Source of the DNA: Solobacterium moorei
GTDB lineage: Bacteria; Bacillota_I; Bacilli_A; Erysipelotrichales; Erysipelotrichaceae
Direction: 5' to 3'
DNA: 64,000 nt
Assembly (NCBI RefSeq): GCF_036323475.1
Contig: NZ_AP028934.1
Span: 1,860,001 to 1,924,000 of the forward strand
Both the position numbers and the translations under genes were made by a program. Below the pieces are notes generated by a model. That model searched no databases. It worked only from the letters and a program-made list of their open reading frames with translations, and was not told the origin of the DNA. The first letter of the stretch is position 1. Every line of letters starts with the position of its first letter. This document shows, in pieces, positions 57,149-64,000 of the stretch.

Positions 57149-57496
57149 ATGGATAAAGAGAGTTATTTAAACAATCCTCAGAAAATCATTATGGTTTCCC
57201 CAGAATTATTTGACAGCGATAAATCTGATTTTATTGCTTACGCTTCTGGAAATGGAATGATTCGATCAGGTATATCCGATGGAGATACTTTGATTTTCAA
57301 AAACACTTCCAAATTAAAAGATGGTGAGATTGGAGCGTTTATTATGAAAGGTAAAGAAACCGCCGTAAAGAGATATTTCAAAAGAAACGATACTGTAATT
57401 CTTGAATTTGATGACGGAATACAACCACCAATGATTTTTAACGAAAAAGATGTAGAAATAGTTGGAAAACTAACTTATATAATCAAGAAAATATAA
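57149..57496 (+). CDS. stand-alone S24-like domain lacking the catalytic Ser
   Basis: A 115-residue protein equivalent to CI's C-terminal half, without an HTH. Alignment by eye: SDFIAYASGNGMIRSGISDGDTLIF corresponds to ADLVIAVRGHSMEPTYNDGDKLLV, so the catalytic Ser is replaced by Gly (GNGM). The Lys position is kept (KETAVKRYF). No Ala-Gly cleavage site is present. It is probably catalytically dead and might bind CI or RecA. Function is inference; family membership is clear from the pattern. Confidence 0.78.
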   Translation: MDKESYLNNPQKIIMVSPELFDSDKSDFIAYASGNGMIRSGISDGDTLIFKNTSKLKDGEIGAFIMKGKETAVKRYFKRNDTVILEFDDGIQPPMIFNEKDVEIVGKLTYIIKKI

Positions 57497-57548
57497 AAAG
57501 ACAGAAAAAATAACTGAATTAAGAAGAAAGTTCTAAAGGAGAAAAATC

Positions 57549-57929
57549 ATGGAAAATAAATTTAGAGTAATTGAAATTGTGAATAAGAAAAAACTCATAG
57601 TAAATATGGGAACCGAACACGGATTGAAAGAAAATGATTACATTGTAGTATATTCAAACGGCAGGAAAATTGTCGATAATTTAACGCATCAAACATTAGG
57701 CACATGGGATATTATCAAAGCAAAATTGAAAGTAATACAATCGTTTCAATTATTTTCAATTTGTTCTGAAGTTATCACTTTCAAAAATGCCTTTTCCGAT
57801 ATTTTGCATCCATCTGTCGAATACGAAGACTTTACTGATTTAGATATTGACGAAGCTGAAGCCAGCAACCAAGATGTTGCCGAAGAAAGAATAATTCATG
57901 TCGGCGACTTAATTAAAAAGATTGATTAA
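57549..57929 (+). CDS. hypothetical protein with a FlgT_C-like beta domain
   Basis: A 126-residue protein. FRVIEIVNKKKLIVNMGTEHGLKENDYIVVYSNGRKIVDNLTHQTLGTWDIIKAKLKVIQSFQLFSICSE has the pattern of a small beta domain (VNxG...GLKxxD) seen in FlgT C-terminal-like proteins of mobile elements. The C-terminus is acidic. AAAGGAG precedes the ATG. It sits between the S24-like gene and the abiF leader. Function unknown. Confidence 0.65.
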   Translation: MENKFRVIEIVNKKKLIVNMGTEHGLKENDYIVVYSNGRKIVDNLTHQTLGTWDIIKAKLKVIQSFQLFSICSEVITFKNAFSDILHPSVEYEDFTDLDIDEAEASNQDVAEERIIHVGDLIKKID

Positions 57930-57959
57930 ATTTAACACACTTTCAAAAAAATATGCTAT

Positions 57960-58030
57960 TATATTGAAGATAACTCTGTCCTGCATTATAGGACCAGAAA
58001 AAGGCATCTTCAATATTGAGGATGCCTTTT
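57960..58030 (+). ncRNA. structured RNA upstream of abiF, candidate abiF RNA
   Basis: A compact element ends 16 nt before the abiF ATG. ATTGAAGAT (57963-57971) pairs with ATCTTCAAT (58006-58014); GTCCT and AGGAC (57978-57994) form an inner hairpin; AAAAGGCATCTTCAAT and ATTGAGGATGCCTTTT (57999-58030) form a 16-bp terminator-like hairpin with one wobble, exclusive of the first pairing. TATTAT nearby could be a -10. A conserved RNA upstream of abiF genes is established; membership here needs a covariance search. Confidence 0.72.
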
Positions 58031-58046
58031 GCATTTAGGAGAGAAA

Positions 58047-59075
58047 ATGAATGAACACAGAAAACCACATTTATCATTTCACGAACAATTAGTTCATTTA
58101 AAAGAACATCACAAATTGGATTTAAACCCCAATTCATACATAGCTGAAGAAATTTTAAAATCTATGTCATATTATGATTTGATTAATGGGTACAAAGAAC
58201 ATTTTATGGTAAATGACATATATGGTGACAGTAACATCATAGATTTATTTGATTATTCATTTACCGACAGAACATTTCAAGGAATAATTTTTAAATATAG
58301 CTTACTTGTGGAAACTCGTTTTCGGTATGTCATGTCTAATGTTGTTGCAGAAGATTTTGGCGAACGCGAATCGGACTATCTTAATTTAAGTAAATATAAA
58401 ATTCCACGAAAGCCTAAAAGACGAGATAAGCTTAATGAAACATTATCCGACATCAGAGGTATTTATAAGCCAAGAACCCCTAATAAAATAATACCAAATC
58501 CAACAAAACATTATATTTTAAAGTATGGATATATCCCACCATGGATTTTATTTAAAAATGTAACATTCAGCAGCTTAACTGACTTATATTCATTTATGCC
58601 TATTTCAACAAAAGTAAAAATTGCAAATGAAATGGTCCCAATAGCCACTATGGATGACTTCAAAAAAACTGAATTTCTAAAAAATGGATTAACATTAATC
58701 AGGAAATACAGAAATAATATCGCTCACGACTTGAAATTTATCAATGTTTGTAATTCTAAATATGGATTAAATAAAGAAATCTTTAATTATCCAGGATTAT
58801 CTGAATTAGTAACCAAGAGCGAGCTAAAGGATGGTAAATGCAAAAATGATCACTTTGCGCTAATTGTATCAATTACGGTATTATTAAATAATATTTTTTT
58901 GCAAAATAAGTTGAAGAATGAACTACTTGATTTTTCTCATAATATTAATATTTTGGGGCTAAAAAACTCTGCCGCAAAATATCTCATTAATATGAAAATA
59001 CCAAACGACTTCCCATCTAGAATACAAAATTATATTAGTATTGCTTATAAAGATATATTTATACAACACAATTAA
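58047..59075 (+). CDS. abiF: AbiF/AbiD-like abortive infection protein (Abi_2, HEPN)
   Basis: A 342-residue Abi_2-family protein. The N-terminal HLSFHEQLVHLKEHHKLDL ... ILKSMSYYDLINGYKEHFM is the family start. The C-terminal HEPN ribonuclease motif is RKYRNNIAHD near residue 230 (R-x4-H), and the GYIPPWILFKNVTFSSLTDLYSFM segment is characteristic. AbiF/AbiD proteins stop phage growth, and AbiF has been described as a toxin held by an RNA antitoxin and related to the ancestor of Cas13. AGGAGAG precedes the ATG at 58047; an upstream in-frame TTG lies in the terminator. Confidence 0.85.
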   Translation: MNEHRKPHLSFHEQLVHLKEHHKLDLNPNSYIAEEILKSMSYYDLINGYKEHFMVNDIYGDSNIIDLFDYSFTDRTFQGIIFKYSLLVETRFRYVMSNVVAEDFGERESDYLNLSKYKIPRKPKRRDKLNETLSDIRGIYKPRTPNKIIPNPTKHYILKYGYIPPWILFKNVTFSSLTDLYSFMPISTKVKIANEMVPIATMDDFKKTEFLKNGLTLIRKYRNNIAHDLKFINVCNSKYGLNKEIFNYPGLSELVTKSELKDGKCKNDHFALIVSITVLLNNIFLQNKLKNELLDFSHNINILGLKNSAAKYLINMKIPNDFPSRIQNYISIAYKDIFIQHN

Positions 59076-59207
59076 TTTAAATTATTTTTTTCAGTTTTAT
59101 AATAAAAATCCCCACCACGGCTATAGCATAGCAATCCACCCTATCAACAAGTTTTTATTATGCAAAATTTTAGAATAAATGCACAAAAAGAAAGGAGATA
59201 TTTGATT

Positions 59208-60251
59208 ATGTCCGTCGCAAAAGATAAACCTACTGGGCTTTGGTATTACGTTTTTAAAGTAAAAAATCCAATTACGGGAAAAATATCATGGAAAAAGAAA
59301 CGTGGCTTTGAAACGAAAAGAGATGCCTTAAATGCTGAAGCAGATGCGCAACGACTAACACAAGATACATCCGGTGAGTTAACGTTCAAAGACATTTCAC
59401 ACCAGTGGGAAGACTACAGACAATCGAGCAAGGCAAGCCGTAGACAGCACACAGAGCACTTCACAAAGCGATTCTCAAAGTTTTATGAACTTCCTATCAA
59501 GAAAATCAAAAGAGCGACTCTAGCAGACTGGTATAGCGCCCTATCGAAAGATACTGCATACTCTACACAAACCAAGAACGTAACAATCTCTTACGTAAAG
59601 TCTGTATATAAATATGCAAACGAAGTCTATGACGTTCCGAACATATCTACCCTTTTAAGAAGATTAAAGAAAACGGATTCTGAGATTATTAACGAAGAAA
59701 TGAGCGTTTGGACTGTAGATGAATTTAATCAGTTTATTTCAAGCGTTGATACTGAACTATATAAGCTGTTTTTCTCATTCTTGTTTTGGACCGGATGTCG
59801 CCGCGGTGAAGCCATAGCTCTACAGAAGAGTGATATCGAAGAGGATTGGATCACAATTAAATACAGTCAGAGAAGTGCATTAGAAGGTCTAAAACCAACA
59901 AAGACTAAGAACACAAGAAAAATACAGATGGACAGCAAACTGTTCTCATCGTTACACCCTTTACTAGATGCTCCAGGTAACTACCTTTTCGGTGGAGAAC
60001 ACCCACTATCTCCGACAGAAATATCTCGCCAATTTAACAAAGGAATAGCTAAAAGTGGTGTAAGTAAGATAAGAATTCATGACTTGAGACACAGTCACGC
60101 TACCTTTTTAATCAATAGCGGTGTGAATATTGTTGCTGTTTCTAAAAGATTAGGACATACCAATATTGAGCAAACCCTGAAAACTTATACACACCTACTA
60201 GATCAGACAAACGAGGCACTAATAAATACGATAAATATTGCAAAAAGTTGA
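59208..60251 (+). CDS. int: prophage tyrosine integrase
   Basis: A 347-residue integrase. It has an N-terminal arm-binding domain (GLWYYVFKVKNPITGKISWKKKRGFETKRDA), a core-binding domain (~60-160), and a catalytic domain with Arg in WTGCRRGEAIAL, Lys in KPTKTKNTRK, His-x-x-Arg in HDLRHSHATF, His in RLGHTNIEQT and Tyr in LKTYTHL. AAAGGAG precedes the ATG at 59208. It lies 52 bp from attR with arm-type GTTGACCA repeats after its stop, the normal attP side. Confidence 0.94.
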   Translation: MSVAKDKPTGLWYYVFKVKNPITGKISWKKKRGFETKRDALNAEADAQRLTQDTSGELTFKDISHQWEDYRQSSKASRRQHTEHFTKRFSKFYELPIKKIKRATLADWYSALSKDTAYSTQTKNVTISYVKSVYKYANEVYDVPNISTLLRRLKKTDSEIINEEMSVWTVDEFNQFISSVDTELYKLFFSFLFWTGCRRGEAIALQKSDIEEDWITIKYSQRSALEGLKPTKTKNTRKIQMDSKLFSSLHPLLDAPGNYLFGGEHPLSPTEISRQFNKGIAKSGVSKIRIHDLRHSHATFLINSGVNIVAVSKRLGHTNIEQTLKTYTHLLDQTNEALINTINIAKS

Positions 60252-60265
60252 CCAAAAGTTGACCA
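60247..60265 (+). promoter_or_regulatory. integrase arm-type sites, right prophage arm
   Basis: Two GTTGACCA repeats spaced 11 bp overlap the integrase stop codon. In a circular phage they would flank the core opposite the pair at 28115-28134, giving a standard attP with two arms. Confidence 0.65.
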
Positions 60266-60275
60266 CTTCATAAGA

Positions 60276-60302
60276 AAACCCGCTATTTATGCGGGTTTTT
60301 TA
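60276..60302 (+). terminator. terminator of the integrase gene
   Basis: AACCCGC-tatttat-GCGGGTT followed by TTTTT lies 25 bp after the integrase stop. It prevents transcription into the tRNA. Confidence 0.88.
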
Positions 60303-60303
60303 A

Positions 60304-60323
60304 CTATGGCGCAGGAACAGGGA
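60304..60323. repeat. attR core
   Basis: The 20-bp core ctatggcgcaggaacaggga is identical to attL. It covers the 3' end of tRNA-Ser, including CCA, so the prophage supplies the restored tRNA end. Confidence 0.93.
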
Positions 60324-60397
60324 TTTGAACCCTGGCACCGTGTTACCGATCTACAAGCTTTCCAAGCCTGCCCCTTCAACCGCTTGGGTATTCCTGC
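60307..60397 (-). tRNA. tRNA-Ser (GGA)
   Basis: A 91-nt tRNA with CCA encoded. Acceptor GCAGGAA pairs with TTCCTGC; the anticodon loop TTGGAAA holds GGA between CAGGC and GCTTG; a long variable arm marks a serine tRNA; the T arm holds GGTTCAAAT. Its 3' end is the prophage attachment site. The intact copy is at attR. Confidence 0.94.
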
Positions 60398-60470
60398 AAA
60401 GTTTTCATAGGACATGAACTATAATACCAATTATTATTCAAAAAATAAAGTATTAATGTAGAAATAATTT

Positions 60471-60998
60471 TCTAACAGTAAACAAAAATGGCCTATGGAA
60501 ATGCGATGAAATCAAGTATTTCTCTTATATGTTCCGTTGAATAATATCAAATGTCGTAAAATTCTATCCATCTTTGGCCACAGTTCTACTGCACCTTTTA
60601 CTCTAAACAGATATACAAACCAATTTAAATAGGATTGTAGATTAGTCATTCTCATCCCAATGAAGCGATAGATATACCTTTTTAGCCATGAACACATATT
60701 GTTTATCAATGCCATGTTCTCTAGATATTCTTTGTCATGTGTATTGGCTTTATAGAATTCTTCTTTCAAGTCTAATTCTTTTATCAGCTTGTCATGTGCT
60801 CTTTCGCCATCATGTACTAGTGTTGATCCGGAAGCGATATGATTCTTTAGCGCTTCAAAGATACGTGAAGCAGATGGCTTTCCATGACCACAAATAGCAA
60901 CGTATGTATTTTTGTGACAATCGATTGCCACAACGATACAGAGTTGGCTCTTAGATAATCCTCTCTTCTTGTCTAGGCCATTTTTGTTTACTGTTAGA
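60471..60998 (-). mobile_element. internally deleted IS1595-type element, 528 bp
   Basis: Perfect 25-bp inverted repeats, beginning TCTAACAGTAAACAAAAATG, lie at 60471-60495 and 60974-60998. An 8-bp direct repeat AATAATTT flanks them (60463-60470 and 60999-61006). Inside is only the C-terminal half of an ISXO2-type transposase. Intact ends with a deleted interior and preserved target duplication make it a non-autonomous, MITE-like element. Its ends differ from those of the element at 11949. Confidence 0.88.
60512..60973 (-). pseudogene. C-terminal half of an IS1595-family transposase
   Basis: The remnant begins around DKKRGLSKSQLCIVVAIDCHKNTYVAICGHGKPSASRIF, the middle of the ISXO2-like catalytic domain, and continues to the normal C-terminus (NLQSYLNWFVYLFRVKGAVELW). 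The zinc ribbon, HTH and first catalytic Asp are missing. The open frame continues through the inverted repeat into the neighbouring promoter region, but that part is not transposase. It cannot be an active transposase. Confidence 0.85.
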
Positions 60999-61046
60999 AA
61001 TAATTTAACTTTCCACGTAAAATAAACATACTGGAGGTTATACAAA

Positions 61047-61610
61047 ATGAGCGATTTGACAAAGAAAGCATTAGGCGCTTCTCTAAAGAAGATTTTATTA
61101 CAGAAGCCTCTCGAAAAGATTACGATTACTGACCTTACAAATGACTGCGGTGTAAACCGTCAAACATTTTATTATCACTTCCATGATATCTATGATTTAA
61201 TCGATTGGATTTATCTTGCGGAGGGTGAAGAAGCCATCGGAACCCAACGTAGTTATGACAGTTGGCAAGAAGGACTTCTATCTGCCTTCAAGATTATTGA
61301 GAAAGAAAAACACTTTATCTTAAATACAATCCACTCTCGTTCACAATCTCACATCATGCGTATGCTAGAAGATGCGGCGGAGTACTTACTATTAAATGTT
61401 ATTCGTGAACTTGCGAAAAATTATAAAGTTTCTAATGAAACAATTCATTTTATGGCATCCTTCTATCGATTCAGTTTTGCCGGTGTAATATTTGACTGGA
61501 TTGAAAAAGGTATGCATGATAATCCACAAAAGATTGTTGATCAAGTTGTGATTCTAATGCAAGGCACTTTCCCTTCTGCACTAGAACGTTTCGAGAAAGC
61601 CAAGATGTAA
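61047..61610 (+). CDS. TetR-family regulator, DhaS-like
   Basis: A 187-residue regulator. The N-terminal HTH (KITITDLTNDCGVNRQTFYYHFHDIYDLIDWIY) is typical of TetR proteins, and the C-terminal half (TetR_C_8-like) resembles DhaS/YcfQ-type regulators. GGAGG precedes the ATG. The deleted IS ends 48 bp upstream, so it may have displaced or supplied promoter elements. The target is unknown; the neighbouring PfkB kinase is convergent, not obviously regulated. Confidence 0.85.
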   Translation: MSDLTKKALGASLKKILLQKPLEKITITDLTNDCGVNRQTFYYHFHDIYDLIDWIYLAEGEEAIGTQRSYDSWQEGLLSAFKIIEKEKHFILNTIHSRSQSHIMRMLEDAAEYLLLNVIRELAKNYKVSNETIHFMASFYRFSFAGVIFDWIEKGMHDNPQKIVDQVVILMQGTFPSALERFEKAKM

Positions 61611-61633
61611 AAAAAGACCATAGGGTCTTTTTT
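61609..61633. terminator. bidirectional terminator between tetR and pfkB-type kinase
   Basis: AAAAAAGACC-atag-GGTCTTTTTT forms a 10-bp hairpin with T-tracts on both strands. It overlaps the last bases of the convergent kinase gene. Confidence 0.85.
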
Positions 61634-62531
61634 AAAAATATCGATGATAAATCTCTAATGCAGATGCAGATTCTAAGCCTGCTCCTTTTTTTGATACAAC
61701 TGCCCCTGCTATATCATTTGCGAACCCTAGGATATCCTTCATATCCGCATGCATGCATAATCCTGCAATCACAGCCCCCACATGAGAATCTCCTGCACCA
61801 ATTGTATCTGCTACAGTTACTTTCTTTGATGGTGCATGCACAAAATTTAAACCATCATAACTTGTAGAACCATTTTCACCTAAGGTAACAATCACAATAT
61901 TCCCTGTTCGTGTATAGAGTTCCTGTAACCCTTCGTTGATATCGTTCTTTCCACTCAAACCGAGCAATTCTATTTCATTGACATGTAGGATTGGTTTGAG
62001 TGCATAGATACGTTCCATGATTTCTTTAGAGATATGTGCATATCTTGGCCCTGGTGCGAATACGAATTGTCCATTACATGCGGCTAGGCAATCTACGATA
62101 CGTGGACCATCCTTATCTTCAATTTCAATTCCACAAGCATAGATATATCCATAAGAAGAAAGATCTAATGAATCTGTCCATTCCTTTTGGAATGTATACT
62201 CGGCACCATGGTAAGAAAGGAATGTTCTTTCCCCACTATCTTCAACCAAGCAATAACAACAACCATTTTCTTGTTCAGTACGAATTGTGGTAGTAATACC
62301 TGCTTTTTGTAATTCTGATTCTACAAACTTTCCATATACACCTGTACCTACTGGTGAAAGAAATGTATATGGCAAAGAGAGCTGATGTAATATCGATACG
62401 ACATTAAATGCACAACCACCAATCTGTAATGTTTGACCATAAATGTTCGCATCCTGTGCGGATGCAGGTATCGCTGGTAAGTTAATAATCACATCACAAA
62501 CGGTTGAACCAATGATTAAACAGGGGTTCAT
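61632..62531 (-). CDS. PfkB-family carbohydrate/nucleoside kinase
   Basis: A 299-residue PfkB kinase. The first glycine motif appears as QIGGCAFNVVSILHQL near residue 37, and the C-terminal signature ADTIGAGDSHVGAVIAGL near 240-260 holds the catalytic Asp and the anion hole. The substrate (sugar, nucleoside or other) is not evident. It starts the leftward unit that precedes the rhodanese and histidine phosphatase genes. Confidence 0.88.
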   Translation of the reverse strand: MNPCLIIGSTVCDVIINLPAIPASAQDANIYGQTLQIGGCAFNVVSILHQLSLPYTFLSPVGTGVYGKFVESELQKAGITTTIRTEQENGCCYCLVEDSGERTFLSYHGAEYTFQKEWTDSLDLSSYGYIYACGIEIEDKDGPRIVDCLAACNGQFVFAPGPRYAHISKEIMERIYALKPILHVNEIELLGLSGKNDINEGLQELYTRTGNIVIVTLGENGSTSYDGLNFVHAPSKKVTVADTIGAGDSHVGAVIAGLCMHADMKDILGFANDIAGAVVSKKGAGLESASALEIYHRYF

Positions 62532-62542
62532 GTTTCTATCCT

Positions 62543-62854
62543 CTATGCTTTCTTATAATGAATAATACCACCAATGTTCTTGGCATTTGTATAGCCTAAT
62601 TCTCTTAACCGTAAGACAGCCGCGCCAGATCTTCTACCACTATGGCAATACACAAATAGTGGAGTGTCTTTTTCATAATGCATGTTTTCAATTTGATCAA
62701 ACTCAGAGAGCGGAATATTTACACTATCAGGAATATGTTCTTCTTCATATTCATCTTCTTCGCGGACATCCAGCAATACTGCGCCAGGAATCGTCTTCAT
62801 GTTTTTCAGTTCTTCATTGATGTCCGTTGGACGAAAGATATCAAATAATCCCAT
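62543..62854 (-). CDS. rhodanese-domain protein
   Basis: A 103-residue single rhodanese domain. It has LLDVREEDEYEEEHIPDSVNIPLSEF and the active-site loop VYCHSGRRSG with catalytic Cys near residue 70. Such small proteins carry persulfide sulfur. It lies 3 bp from the histidine phosphatase stop and 11 bp from the kinase. Confidence 0.92.
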   Translation of the reverse strand: MGLFDIFRPTDINEELKNMKTIPGAVLLDVREEDEYEEEHIPDSVNIPLSEFDQIENMHYEKDTPLFVYCHSGRRSGAAVLRLRELGYTNAKNIGGIIHYKKA

Positions 62855-62857
62855 TTA

Positions 62858-64000
62858 CTATTTCACCTCCATGAATTCTTCTGGTGTTATCATGAGTTGG
62901 TCTAAGTGATATGTGCCATGACTAAACGTGAACTTTGCAATCCCACCATTTGGCATGATGTGTTTTCCTTCTGCCTTCTTTTGTTCAGTTAAATCTGCAC
63001 GATAAATGTTAAATAAATGTTTGAGTAATGTCATATAAAGTGAGCCATGTGCTACAAGTAATACATTCTCACCATCTTTTGCTCGTGATACTACAAGTTT
63101 TAAAATTCGATCAATACGTTCAACGACCTGTTCTTCGCTTTCCCCACCCACATCACTAAAATCAACACGTGGATTAAAGCGTTCATACAATTCATCCATG
63201 ATAGCGTCTCGTACTCTCGCTTCATAGGTTCCAAAGTTAATTTCTCTTAAATCTCGATTTGGTATCGCTGTGATATCATGTGACTCTAAGATATACGCTG
63301 CAGTATCACGCGCTCTTTCTGCAGTTGAACAATACGCAAACGCAAAATCCACATGACGCAATGCTTTACCAGATAACTTCACTTGTTCAATTCCCTGTGC
63401 AGTAAGTGGACTATCACTTCTTCCCTGCATACGGTTATAGTGATTAAACAGTGTTTCTCCATGTCTTACATAGTAAAGGTTTACTGTCTTCTCTTCCATC
63501 TTGTATACGAAGTTCTTTGGCTCTACTGGAACCTGTTGAATTTGATATTCACCATCTTCGTATGTAAATACCATGATTCCACCATTTGGAATCATGGTGT
63601 GACCTGCCGTAATACACTCTTGATGTAGTACATCAATATCAACACCTAATAGGTACTTCATGGTACAGATTTGATACATTCCATGACCTACAAGTAGAAT
63701 ACGATCACCATCTTCAGCCTCATCAATAATTGTTTGTAACGTCTTGCGAATACGCGTTTCCATCATTGCTGGGGATTCACCACCAGCCCCACTATAATCT
63801 AAGCTTTCTCGACATTGACGGATTTCTTCAGCATGTGCTGTATGTCTAGCTCCTTCTAACCTACCAAAACTCATTTCATGTAATCCTGAAAGTAGAATTG
63901 GCTGAACCTCTCTACCTTTCGCTATGATATCCGCGGTATTCCAAGCACGTTCACTTGGGGAAGAATAAATATGATCAAACCAAACATCCTTGAGTCGGTT
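62858..64000 (-). CDS. tandem histidine phosphatase (phosphoglycerate-mutase superfamily), 5' part missing
   Basis: The open frame enters from the right edge. At least 380 residues are visible, in two histidine phosphatase domains. The first lacks its RHGE motif, which lies beyond the edge, but shows FDHIYSSPSERAWNTADII and LVGHGMYQ. The second has YYVRHGETLFNHYNRMQGRSDSPLT, FAYCSTAERARDTAAYI and LVAHGSLYM. Both end with IMPNGGIxxFT-type segments, indicating internal duplication. The substrate is unknown. Confidence 0.88.
   Translation of the reverse strand, partial: NRLKDVWFDHIYSSPSERAWNTADIIAKGREVQPILLSGLHEMSFGRLEGARHTAHAEEIRQCRESLDYSGAGGESPAMMETRIRKTLQTIIDEAEDGDRILLVGHGMYQICTMKYLLGVDIDVLHQECITAGHTMIPNGGIMVFTYEDGEYQIQQVPVEPKNFVYKMEEKTVNLYYVRHGETLFNHYNRMQGRSDSPLTAQGIEQVKLSGKALRHVDFAFAYCSTAERARDTAAYILESHDITAIPNRDLREINFGTYEARVRDAIMDELYERFNPRVDFSDVGGESEEQVVERIDRILKLVVSRAKDGENVLLVAHGSLYMTLLKHLFNIYRADLTEQKKAEGKHIMPNGGIAKFTFSHGTYHLDQLMITPEEFMEVK

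Larger units (their letters stand above)
28001..60323. mobile_element. siphovirus-type prophage in tRNA-Ser(GGA), about 32.3 kb
   Basis: The element is bounded by a 20-bp direct repeat (attL 28001-28020, attR 60304-60323). The integrase gene is beside attR and the lysis genes beside attL. It contains a CI/Cro switch with operators, DnaD-type replication, PcfK/PcfJ, a DUF1492 regulator, HNH-terminase-portal-MuF-scaffold-HK97-type capsid, connectors, tail with chaperone frameshift, tape measure, Dit, Tal, endolysin and holin. All structural genes are open, but an IS1202-like element interrupts the late operon, so inducibility is uncertain. Confidence 0.95.

Noticed and set aside
58029-58046. 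TTG start six codons before the abiF ATG
   Set aside because: The TTG lies in the terminator stem of the leader RNA, while AGGAGAG is correctly spaced only for the ATG at 58047.
60974-61045. N-terminal part of the open frame through the transposase remnant
   Set aside because: It reads through the inverted repeat and the tetR upstream region, so it is a chance extension and not transposase.

Overview
The window is AT-rich DNA from a low-GC Gram-positive bacterium (Bacillota). The housekeeping order parE-parC-yqeH-yhbY-yqeK-rsfS with dnaD-nth, the two DegV proteins, a CIRCE-type operator at lon, and Gram-positive Shine-Dalgarno sites fit an Erysipelotrichia-like member. The class is inference from gene content, not a database match.

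Layout. (1) 1-10.4 kb, mostly minus strand: the start of an exported FMN-binding flavoprotein, DegV, nth, dnaD, a HAD phosphatase, the ribosome/cell-cycle cluster rsfS-yqeK-yhbY-yqeH, and topoisomerase IV parC-parE. (2) 10.5-27.9 kb: plsY and an esterase; an intact IS1595-family element with an 8-bp target duplication in a terminator; a second DegV; lon under a CIRCE-like operator; a DUF4406 protein; rarA; a GntR-controlled ABC exporter with several paralogous small permeases; a YczE-like membrane protein; a GNAT/pyrophosphatase-like fusion; SseB; a hydrolase; a rhomboid protease; and htrA. (3) 28.0-60.3 kb: a 32-kb siphovirus-type prophage in the 3' end of tRNA-Ser(GGA), bounded by a 20-bp direct repeat. 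(4) 60.4-64.0 kb: an internally deleted IS1595-type element with intact ends, a TetR regulator, a PfkB kinase, a rhodanese and a tandem histidine phosphatase running off the edge.

Prophage. Early and late genes run leftward (minus strand). A Cro-like repressor, many very small proteins, a DnaD-type replication protein, the PcfK/PcfJ pair, a second tyrosine recombinase and a DUF1492 candidate late regulator lead into the late operon: HNH, terminases, portal, MuF-type minor head protein, scaffold, capsid, connectors, tail, lysis. Both tail-chaperone frames and the -1 slippery site joining them are visible. A rightward lysogeny module carries CI, a 24-codon ORF, an HTH-less S24-like protein lacking the catalytic Ser, a hypothetical protein, a structured RNA leader, an AbiF/AbiD (Abi_2, HEPN) protein and the integrase. 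An IS1202-like element with a 27-bp target duplication sits between the minor head and scaffold genes and may impair the late operon.

Best leads: the AbiF protein with its upstream structured RNA; the MuF-CdiA_C-like toxin with no adjacent immunity gene; the catalytically dead S24 protein beside CI; mutually exclusive RNA pairings and a 16-codon peptide before the replication gene; the second recombinase beside repeated TGTTAC(A/G)CTCA boxes; and a vestigial integrase arm outside attL.
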